Positions 54,931 through 62,421 of a DNA stretch of 64,000 nt are shown here, one piece after another (within the stretch, counting starts at the first letter, position 1; every line of letters starts with the position of its first letter). The notes beneath the pieces were generated by a model, which saw only the letters and a program-made list of their open reading frames with translations, was not told where the DNA came from and did no database searches. The DNA lies in the NCBI GenBank assembly GCA_027026255.1, contig JALVOT010000018.1:1-64000 (forward strand). Reading direction: 5' to 3'. This DNA is from Caldifarciminota bacterium. GTDB lineage: Bacteria > Hydrothermota > Tepidihabitantia > SM23-42. Position numbers and translations under genes: made by a program.

Positions 54931-56834
54931 GGCAGAAAACCTATTTTTTAATCATAATAACACTTCTTTTGATTTTGGGAATATTCGCAATCCTTGGTAT
55001 CGTAAGCAGTCGCCGCATTATGCTCAACCTCATTACTGAAGAAGCACACTCCTTCTTATCGATGGCGGTAATGATTCAGGAAAATGCGATATTCGGTGAA
55101 GGCAGATTAGAAGATGAAATAATTGATAAACTGCTTGACATCTGTGAATACTTAGAAGATACACAGTTGAATCAGAACACCATTGACAGAATTGTAAAAA
55201 ACTTCGAACTCAATTCAATTATTGTCTTCGACCGTAAAACAAAGAGAATCATTGCAAAATCCGGACAGCCCATAGAAATTTCAAACCGAATCTTCGATCT
55301 TAAAGAACCGGTATATTACGAATACTTCAAGGTTGGTCATAAGAAAGAAATGCTCTTTATTTACCAGATACCGGAAAGGATTTATCAGATTGAACTTCCT
55401 GCCGATGTGATTGAAGACTTCAGAAAAGAATTTGGATTGAATAAAATAATAAATCAGATAATGACCAATCCGATGGTAAAATATCTTGTGCTTCAGGATC
55501 AAAAAGGCATTATCTTTGCCACCCCCAATATTCATACAGTCACCAGCATTACAGACGACACGCTATTGAATAAGGTCATTAAGGACGGTAATGAACAGAG
55601 CCGAATTATCAAATTCAATGATAAAAATATTCTTGAATTGATAAGACCATTCGGCACAAAGGGTAAAAACATCGGCCTCTTCAGACTGGGAATCAGTTTG
55701 GAGGGATATTACAGACATATGAGAGAAACCGAACGACAATTGATACTGTTATTTGCTATTTTACTCGTCACCGGATTTATATTATTCTTCTTCTTGATTA
55801 AATATCAGTCCTTCTTGGGGCTGAAAGAAATCTTTGACAAAACCCTGGGTGCTGTGGAGGATGGGGTATTGATGGTCGACAAAAAAGGTTCAATCACCGG
55901 CGTTAACCCCAGTTTCTGTAGCGTAACAAGTTTTGACGAAAAAGCACTCCTTGGTCAGAACTACTTCTCTTTATTTAAGAACGACCCATTATCAATCAAA
56001 AAGGTATTAGAACAGGGCACCAAGATTGTCGATGAACATTCAATATTTGGAAGGAATATTCAATATGCCACATACCCATTATTTGACAATCAAAATCGAA
56101 TCATTGGTTCCATCTCGGTGATGAGAGATGTCACCAGATTAAGGGCATTTGAAAAAGAGCGCGAAGAAGCCGAAAGGTTCGTATTCCTGGGTAATCTGGT
56201 TGCCAACTTCGCCCATGAAATAAAAAATCCCTTAAACGGCCTTTCCATTGCAACCCAGCGATTAATCAGGGAATTCCCTTCAAAAAATAGCGAGTATCAA
56301 CAGTTGACCTCAACCATAAAAAAAGAGATTGAGTTCTTGAATAAAACCCTCAATGACTTTCTGACCTTAGCCCGTCCCGGGTTAAAAGAGAAAAAGCAAT
56401 TTAATCTCAGTCAGCTTCTTATCCAGACCCTTGATCTGATTGGGGAGCAGATTATGAATATGGACATTGAATTAAAAAAGGAGATTGTAAAAGGTCTGGA
56501 AATTTCAGGAAACGAAGAGGATTTTAGACGTGCTATATTAAATATCCTGCTCAATGCAATAGATGCCCTTTCCATTATTACAGAAAAGAAAAAACTTATT
56601 GTGCGCTTACGAAAAACAGATGGAGAAATTTTATTGGAAATTTCTGACAATGGGGTGGGTATGGAACCTGAAGAGATTGAGAAGATATTTACCCCATATT
56701 TTACAACCAAACAAGGAGGAACCGGTCTTGGACTCTATATTGCACAAAAGATTATTCGCGACCATAAAGGCAGGATTGAAGTCAAAAGCAAAAAGGGTCA
56801 GGGCACTTCATTTTTTATAACTCTGTCCCAATAA
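54927..56834 (+). CDS. Membrane sensor histidine kinase with PAS domain
   Basis: 635 residues. Helix 1 at 5-28, periplasmic sensor region about 30-265, helix 2 about 270-292 (LILLFAILLVTGFILFFFLI), PAS about 305-400 (GVLMVDKKGSITGVNPSF), HisKA with NFAHEIKNPLNGLS (His about 430), N-box LLNAIDAL, G-boxes DNGVGM and GGTGLGLYIAQKI. It overlaps the transporter gene by 4 nt; no response regulator follows, so its partner lies elsewhere. It may sense phosphate through the transporter (inference). Confidence 0.93.
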   Translation: MRQKTYFLIIITLLLILGIFAILGIVSSRRIMLNLITEEAHSFLSMAVMIQENAIFGEGRLEDEIIDKLLDICEYLEDTQLNQNTIDRIVKNFELNSIIVFDRKTKRIIAKSGQPIEISNRIFDLKEPVYYEYFKVGHKKEMLFIYQIPERIYQIELPADVIEDFRKEFGLNKIINQIMTNPMVKYLVLQDQKGIIFATPNIHTVTSITDDTLLNKVIKDGNEQSRIIKFNDKNILELIRPFGTKGKNIGLFRLGISLEGYYRHMRETERQLILLFAILLVTGFILFFFLIKYQSFLGLKEIFDKTLGAVEDGVLMVDKKGSITGVNPSFCSVTSFDEKALLGQNYFSLFKNDPLSIKKVLEQGTKIVDEHSIFGRNIQYATYPLFDNQNRIIGSISVMRDVTRLRAFEKEREEAERFVFLGNLVANFAHEIKNPLNGLSIATQRLIREFPSKNSEYQQLTSTIKKEIEFLNKTLNDFLTLARPGLKEKKQFNLSQLLIQTLDLIGEQIMNMDIELKKEIVKGLEISGNEEDFRRAILNILLNAIDALSIITEKKKLIVRLRKTDGEILLEISDNGVGMEPEEIEKIFTPYFTTKQGGTGLGLYIAQKIIRDHKGRIEVKSKKGQGTSFFITLSQ

Positions 56835-56851
56835 TACATTAGCCTTAAAGA

Positions 56852-56879
56852 TTGACAACCTTTTTTCTCTGACTATTAT
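56852..56879 (+). promoter_or_regulatory. folD promoter
   Basis: TTGACA (56852-56857), 16-nt spacer, TATTAT (56874-56879); leader about 38 nt with GAAGGAGG before the ATG. A TATAAT 5 nt further on would need a 21-nt spacer. Confidence 0.55.
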
Positions 56880-56923
56880 ATAATGTCCAAGACAATTGGA
56901 AATTATGAACTGAAGGAGGCATA

Positions 56924-57814
56924 ATGGCGAAAATCTTAAGCGGCAAGGAACTTGCCCGGACAATGCGTGAAGAAATGAAGATTGAATTGAAGGAATTAAA
57001 GAAAAAACACAATGTAGTGCCTGGACTTGCAGTAATTCTCATCGGTGATGATCCGGCTTCAATCTCTTATATCAAAGAAAAAGAAAAAGCGTGTAATAAC
57101 ATCGGAATATTCTCACGCGAATATAGATTTCCCGGGCACTATCAAGAAGCAGAGCTTCTGGATCTAATTAAAGACCTGAATCAGTCCCCCCAAATCCATG
57201 GCATCCTTGTGCAGTTACCCCTCCCCGAACATATAAATGAAGAAAAGGTGCTGTATGCAATCAACCCGGAAAAGGATGTTGACGGGTTCCATCCGGTAAA
57301 TATCGGTCGAATGATGATCGGTGCACCCTGTTTTCTTCCCTGCACCCCGGCTGGAATCCAGCAGCTCCTTTTGAGAAATGATATTGAAATCAGCGGCAAG
57401 CATGTGGTGATCGTCGGTAGAAGCAATATCGTGGGAAAACCCCTGGCAATGATGTTACTACAGAAAAAACCCGGGGCGAATGCTACAGTAACAGTCTGTC
57501 ATACCCGAACAAAAAATATGGCGGAGATTACCCGACAGGCTGACATCCTTATTGTCGCAGCCGGCAGACCCCATACGATAAATGCAGAAATGGTAAGTGA
57601 AGGTGTCGTGGTAATCGATGTCGGTATGAATCGAGTTGAAGACAAAACGAAGAAAAAGGGTTATCGTCTGGTTGGTGATGTCGAATTTGAAGCGGTAAGT
57701 CAGAAGGCAAGTGCAATATCACCGGTGCCTGGTGGAGTTGGCCCAATGACCATCACAATGCTTTTACATAATACAATCCAGGCAGCAAAAACATCAGCGG
57801 GAATTAAAAACTGA
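56924..57814 (+). CDS. folD: Bifunctional methylenetetrahydrofolate dehydrogenase/cyclohydrolase
   Basis: 296 residues. Interconverts 5,10-methylene-THF and 10-formyl-THF. Motifs: VPGLAVILIGDDPASISYIKEKEKA with the catalytic Lys, ILVQLPLPEHI, KDVDGFHPVNIGR, CTPAGIQQLL, VGRSNIVGKPLAMML and SPVPGGVGPMTITMLL. Length is typical. It is followed 1 nt later by mtnA. Confidence 0.97.
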   Translation: MAKILSGKELARTMREEMKIELKELKKKHNVVPGLAVILIGDDPASISYIKEKEKACNNIGIFSREYRFPGHYQEAELLDLIKDLNQSPQIHGILVQLPLPEHINEEKVLYAINPEKDVDGFHPVNIGRMMIGAPCFLPCTPAGIQQLLLRNDIEISGKHVVIVGRSNIVGKPLAMMLLQKKPGANATVTVCHTRTKNMAEITRQADILIVAAGRPHTINAEMVSEGVVVIDVGMNRVEDKTKKKGYRLVGDVEFEAVSQKASAISPVPGGVGPMTITMLLHNTIQAAKTSAGIKN

Positions 57815-57815
57815 T

Positions 57816-58838
57816 ATGAAAAATATAATGAAATTTTTTACGATAAGATATAATTCCCGGAAAAATGAAATTGTCATCCTGGACCAGAAAAGGTTGCCAG
57901 AGAAAGAAACCTATTTGAGGCTGCGCACTGTCCAGCAGGTATATAATGCGATTCGAGATATGAACCTGCGTGGTGCACCATTAATCGGTGTTGCCGCTGG
58001 TTATGGTGTAGTACTTGCCGCACGCTTACTGAAAGACCCGGCAAAAATAATTGAAGCGGCTGATTACATTGGTTCGGCCCGGCCTACAGCGGTAAACCTC
58101 GGCTGGGCAATCACAAGAATGAAAAAGAAACTTGACAAACAGCCTGGTCTATACAACCGGCTCTTAAAAGAAGCAAGGAAAATTGAGCAGGAAGATAAAA
58201 CTGCCTGTCTCAGAATCGGCAAATACGGTGCCCGGTTGATAAAGAACAACGCCAAAATTATGGTCCATTGTAATGCCGGAGCACTGGCAACAAGTGGTAT
58301 CGGCACAGCACTCGGTGTCATTTACTCAGCCCATAGACAGGGGAAAAAATTTGTTGTCTACTCCTGCGAAACAAGACCCCTTTTACAGGGTGCACGACTA
58401 ACCTCCTGGGAATTGACAAAAAATGGCATCGAAACCTGCACAATCTGCGATAATATGGCCGCAACCTTTATGCCCGAAACCGATCTTGTGCTTGTCGGTG
58501 CCGACCGTATTGCAACAAACGGTGATACCGCCAATAAGATCGGCACCCGCGGTCTGGCAATTATCGCCCGTTATTATAAAGTGCCGTTCTATGTAGCCGC
58601 ACCCGTTTCAACATTCGATTTTCATATAAAAACCGGTAAAGAAATACCGATTGAAACTCGTGACGAGAATGAAATAAGAAAGTTTAATCAGAAATGTATT
58701 GTAGCCAAAAGAGCGAAAATATACAACCCTGCCTTTGATGTTACTCCAGCCCGTTTAATCAACGGCATCATAACAGAAAAGGGTATTATCAAACCACCAT
58801 ACAAACGGCATATTGCCGGTATTAATAAAATAAGATGA
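57816..58838 (+). CDS. mtnA: S-methyl-5-thioribose-1-phosphate isomerase
   Basis: 340 residues of the eIF2B-alpha-like isomerase family. Landmarks: MNLRGAPLIGVAAGYGV, HCNAGALATSGIGTALGV, SCETRPLLQGARLTSWEL, VGADRIATNGDTANKIGT with catalytic Asp, AAPVSTFD and NPAFDVTPARLINGIITEKG. The best match is methylthioribose-1-phosphate isomerase of methionine salvage, but no other salvage gene is near; a related ribose-phosphate isomerase activity cannot be excluded. Overlaps the next gene by 4 nt. Confidence 0.9.
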   Translation: MKNIMKFFTIRYNSRKNEIVILDQKRLPEKETYLRLRTVQQVYNAIRDMNLRGAPLIGVAAGYGVVLAARLLKDPAKIIEAADYIGSARPTAVNLGWAITRMKKKLDKQPGLYNRLLKEARKIEQEDKTACLRIGKYGARLIKNNAKIMVHCNAGALATSGIGTALGVIYSAHRQGKKFVVYSCETRPLLQGARLTSWELTKNGIETCTICDNMAATFMPETDLVLVGADRIATNGDTANKIGTRGLAIIARYYKVPFYVAAPVSTFDFHIKTGKEIPIETRDENEIRKFNQKCIVAKRAKIYNPAFDVTPARLINGIITEKGIIKPPYKRHIAGINKIR

Positions 58839-60088
58839 TACTTTTACTATGGATCCTCTATCAGGATTCCATCCCTCCGCTTCCCGACTTCAGCATAATT
58901 GAATTTCCCGAACCAAAGTTATGGGTTGAACCACTGCCTATGCAAATAACACTCTCTGGGTATTACGGACAATTTTCGGGCGCCGACATCAACTTTGATT
59001 ATCAGAGATTTAAGCTCCAAGCAGAATATCAAAAAGAAGATATATGGTTCAATACAACAAAAATCAACTTCGGTTCATCATATTCAATTCCCCTCCCCTT
59101 TCTCTGGATAAGACCATCGATAAAAGGCTTATATACCGAAGATTGTAACAGCTACAGATTTATCAATCCCGGTCTGGAAATCACCACCACCCCCGCCTGG
59201 GCGATTGTCTTTATGAAACTCAATTCGGATAACTGGCGGCTGAACAATAGAGATTATCGTGAATATACAGGTATACTCAAGATAATATTTGACCGGGCAG
59301 AATATCTTCCTTTTCTTCAGATAGAAGGTTCGACATTGGACGACAAACTGATTACCAGAATGACCGCGGGAATAAATGTCAAATCGATCCGGGTGAGCGC
59401 CGGCTCATTCCTTCCCTTCGGTTCCGGCTCAGATTACAGATTATCATTTTCAAAACCAGAATTTAGCCTCAATGCCCGACTTGAATCGGGCCGTAGAATA
59501 AGTTATCTTAGAAATCACTTTATTACCCGGAGCCCGATGCAGTATACGGTTCCACTTCCTGAAGAAAGTTTAAAGATTGCCGTAAATTTCACATTCAATT
59601 TCCGGATAAAAGAAAATCAATTTACATTAAAGACAGCATACAATGATTTTTCAAAAAAACTTATACCCGGACCGGATTTCTTTATTACTTCAATCAATAA
59701 TGTCAGGACCGGTGCGATTATGTTTATCATAAAAAATAAGCTGACTTATAAAGCGTTAGAAATCCACCATCAGATTAATGGCGCTTATCACCGGGCTGAC
59801 CGGGATATTCCTTTCTTGCCTGAGTATAGTATTCAGGATTCACTGGCAATAAAATTTTCGGTTATTGAATTTATCAATTTAATAGAATATCTCGATACAC
59901 GGCACGGAATTACAAAATTATTACCAAAAATAAAGCTGATCAGTCCGGAACTCGGGATAAGAATAAAACCCGTAAAATTATTTTTCCGGGTCTTCAATGT
60001 TTTGAATCAACAAAAAGAAATTTTTGATAACTACACACTATCATACAGAAAATATGCATTAGGCCTACAATTCCGGCATAAATTTTAA
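58835..60088 (+). CDS. Putative outer-membrane beta-barrel protein
   Basis: 417 residues. A short hydrophobic start (MILLLWILYQDS) is followed by a Pro-rich segment and many amphipathic beta strands (ITLSGYYGQFSGADINFDYQ, FKLQAEYQKEDIWFNTTKIN, LKIAVNFTFNFRIKENQF), ending with YALGLQFRHKF; the terminal Phe is typical of barrels inserted by BamA. Some features recall TonB-less porin-like proteins, but no family is named. Starts inside the mtnA stop (ATGA). Confidence 0.6.
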   Translation: MILLLWILYQDSIPPLPDFSIIEFPEPKLWVEPLPMQITLSGYYGQFSGADINFDYQRFKLQAEYQKEDIWFNTTKINFGSSYSIPLPFLWIRPSIKGLYTEDCNSYRFINPGLEITTTPAWAIVFMKLNSDNWRLNNRDYREYTGILKIIFDRAEYLPFLQIEGSTLDDKLITRMTAGINVKSIRVSAGSFLPFGSGSDYRLSFSKPEFSLNARLESGRRISYLRNHFITRSPMQYTVPLPEESLKIAVNFTFNFRIKENQFTLKTAYNDFSKKLIPGPDFFITSINNVRTGAIMFIIKNKLTYKALEIHHQINGAYHRADRDIPFLPEYSIQDSLAIKFSVIEFINLIEYLDTRHGITKLLPKIKLISPELGIRIKPVKLFFRVFNVLNQQKEIFDNYTLSYRKYALGLQFRHKF

Positions 60089-60363
60089 AATACTACATCA
60101 AGCAGAAACTTCATTCAGCAGTCTGAAAGACTGGTAAAACATTTTAGCCGTTGATTCATTAAATCATTACGCAGGTCGAGATGGCCTGCGGATTTGTGCA
60201 AAACTGAGGGACGCCCTGTTCTGAGATTCTTCTTCCGGATTGTTCCTCAAAACAATGCACTCACCGCAGAGCATTCTGAGCCCATTCAAACTTTATTTAG
60301 CATAAACAGCATGAAAAATCTCGTTTTATCGAATCAAAGTCCGAATTTCACAACCTTTGTCTG
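60089..60363. other. Intergenic stretch before the repeat element
   Basis: No ORF, promoter or strong hairpin recognised; only a weak CGCAGG/CCTGCG stem near 60171-60192. Together with the repeat element it makes a 730-bp gene-free gap. Confidence 0.4.
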
Positions 60364-60770
60364 CTGATTCCCCTCCACTTTTTTCATTGTGCCTCCTGGA
60401 TTAATTGCAACGGTATTCTGGACAGAATAAACTTCCCTGAGTTTATTAAACTAAGACGAAAAATACTCAACAACTTCGTTTTACTTTTATTTATTGGTCA
60501 TTTGAAAAATTTCTCCACCATCTTCGCCCGGTTCAATTTTTACCAGCGCGGGCGGCGTCCCCGTTTTTCTCAACGCGGGCGGCGTCCCCATTTTTCTCAG
60601 CGCAGGCGGCATCCCCTTTTTTCTCAGCGCGGGCGGCGTCCCCGCCGCCCGCTGGAGGTTTATCATCCTTAACTCGTTTCATACTCACCAGGCGCCCTGT
60701 TTCGGGGCGGGACGCCCCCCGGCTATATTGTACTTACAAAAAACCGGGACAAAAAGTGGAGAGGAATCAG
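60364..60770. repeat. Dispersed GC-rich repeat element, copy 2, with terminal inverted repeats
   Basis: Termini CTGATTCCCCTCCACTTTTT (60364-60383) and AAAAAGTGGAGAGGAATCAG (60751-60770) are inverted repeats matching at 19 of 20 positions. Inside lie the sequences shared with 39121-39508, four 27-bp GC-rich units instead of three, the GCGGGCGGC/GCCGCCCGC hairpin, and a GGGGCG/CGCCCC hairpin near the right end. No coding frame. Form of a MITE-like element. Confidence 0.82.
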
Positions 60771-60782
60771 CCTTGTCTGGCA

Positions 60783-60810
60783 TTGACATTAATAATTTAT
60801 TATATATAAT
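60783..60810 (+). promoter_or_regulatory. Promoter of the glycosyltransferase operon, leaderless type
   Basis: TTGACA (60783-60788), 16-nt spacer, TATAAT (60805-60810), 8 nt to the ATG at 60819. It starts 12 bp beyond the end of the repeat element. Confidence 0.7.
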
Positions 60811-60818
60811 TAAAGATT

Positions 60819-61559
60819 ATGAAAAAGGGACTGGTGATAATCCCGAGTTATAATGAAGCCGAAAATATAAAAAAAATTATCCGGGAAATACTTGAAATTT
60901 CAAATCAATTACAGGTTTTGGTCATTGATGATAACTCCCCAGACCGCACCGCGGAAATTGTTGAAAAGATGGCGCAGGGGAATAAAAGAATTCATCTTAT
61001 CAAAAGACCTCATAAAATGGGGCTGGGTACCGCTTATGTCCGGGGATTTGATTATGCCCTAAACCACGGTTATGATTTTGTCTTTGAGATGGATGCCGAT
61101 TTTTCCCATGACCCCAAGGATCTTCCCAGATTCATCGCATTACTTGATGAATATGACCTTATTATCGGCTCCCGTTATGTTAAAGGAATCAGTGTTGTCA
61201 ACTGGCCGATAAAGCGGCTCCTCCTCTCTTATTTTGCCTGCATCTTCGCCCGATTAGTAACTGGAATCCCCGTAAAAGATTTGACCAGTGGCTTCAAATG
61301 CTACTCCAAACGTGCGCTTGAAAGCATTAACTGGAAGAATTTTAATGTTGATGGTTACGGCTTCCAGATTCAGAGCGTCTATTCGGTCCATAGGGCGGGA
61401 TTAAAGATAAAAGAGATTCCGATAATCTTTGTTGAAAGAAGCGCCGGAGAATCAAAGATGTCTAAAAAGATTATCTGGGAGGCATTCTGGTTGGTCTGGA
61501 AACTGAGATTAATTTCAATCGTTGGCAATAAAAGGTATGTTAAGCATCGCAATCATTAA
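60819..61559 (+). CDS. Polyprenol-phosphate mannosyltransferase-like GT2 glycosyltransferase
   Basis: 246 residues of the Dpm1/GT2 type: IIPSYNEAENIKKIIREI, VIDDNSPDRTAEIV, GLGTAYVRGFDYAL, MDADFSHDPKDLPR (DXD-like), IGSRYVKG and DLTSGFKCYSKRAL, ending FVERSAGESKMSKKI. Such enzymes charge polyprenyl phosphate with mannose or another hexose for wall or protein glycosylation. No membrane tail. Overlaps the next gene by 23 nt. Confidence 0.9.
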   Translation: MKKGLVIIPSYNEAENIKKIIREILEISNQLQVLVIDDNSPDRTAEIVEKMAQGNKRIHLIKRPHKMGLGTAYVRGFDYALNHGYDFVFEMDADFSHDPKDLPRFIALLDEYDLIIGSRYVKGISVVNWPIKRLLLSYFACIFARLVTGIPVKDLTSGFKCYSKRALESINWKNFNVDGYGFQIQSVYSVHRAGLKIKEIPIIFVERSAGESKMSKKIIWEAFWLVWKLRLISIVGNKRYVKHRNH

Positions 61560-62421
61560 TTACAACTCCGGAAAATACCTGAGGGAATGTCTGAAAACAC
61601 TTACGGATGGAAAAATCATAAAAGACAATAAAGTTTACATCTATGATAATGGCTCCCGGGATAGCAGCATCTTGCTTGCCCAGAAGGAATTCCCCCGGTA
61701 TAATTATATCAGGGGTAAAACCAATATCGGCTTTGCCCGCGCTGTCAATCGTATTCTTAAAAATATCAAAACCAGATATGTTCTGCTTTTAAATCCTGAT
61801 ATCCTCCTCCTCCCTCATACAATCGATAAGATGTTCAAATTTATGGAAAAAACCCCAAAATGTGCTGTGCTCGGCTGTGAGATTATCACCCCGGAAGGAT
61901 ATGAACAACCAAGTTGCCGTCGATTTCCAAACTATTTTAATATCCTTTTTGGCCGTCCTTCAATTCTGCGCCGGATTTTTCCAAAAAATCCCTTTTCCAA
62001 AAAATACCTATATCTTGACCTCGACCACAACACTCCACAGCAAGTCGATATTGTCGAAGGTTCGGTAATGATGATAAGGACCGAACCCTTGAAGCATATC
62101 GGATTATTTGATGAAAAATTCTTTCTCTATCTGGAGGACGCCGATTTATGCTACCGGATGAAAAAGAACGGCTGGCAAACCTGGTGGTTACCTCAGGCAT
62201 ATGCGATACACTATCGAGGCGAAAATATCCGCCGGGATAATATCCATCCTGCAATCTATCATGCCCGTGGATTCTACCGTTTTTTCCTGAAACATAAATC
62301 ACCCCGGAAAATAGTACAGGGTATCTTATATCTTCTTTTAACAATATACAGCGTCTGTGTCATCGTCTATGAATCAATAAAAGGAGTCTTTTTTGATATC
62401 CCTCATCCTCTTTACCGTTAG
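61537..62421 (+). CDS. GT2-family glycosyltransferase (rhamnosyltransferase-like)
   Basis: 294 residues from the ATG at 61537 (AAAAGG upstream; the ORF track begins five codons earlier). LSIAIINYNSGKYLRECL, IYDNGSRDSS, NIGFARAVNRI, LLLNPDILL, EGSVMMIRTEPLKHIGLFDE and FLYLEDADLCYRMKKNGW define a GT2 of the type that extends cell-surface glycans. One C-terminal hydrophobic helix (GILYLLLTIYSVCVIVYE) may anchor it in the membrane. Cotranscribed with the polyprenol-phosphate transferase. Confidence 0.88.
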   Translation: MLSIAIINYNSGKYLRECLKTLTDGKIIKDNKVYIYDNGSRDSSILLAQKEFPRYNYIRGKTNIGFARAVNRILKNIKTRYVLLLNPDILLLPHTIDKMFKFMEKTPKCAVLGCEIITPEGYEQPSCRRFPNYFNILFGRPSILRRIFPKNPFSKKYLYLDLDHNTPQQVDIVEGSVMMIRTEPLKHIGLFDEKFFLYLEDADLCYRMKKNGWQTWWLPQAYAIHYRGENIRRDNIHPAIYHARGFYRFFLKHKSPRKIVQGILYLLLTIYSVCVIVYESIKGVFFDIPHPLYR

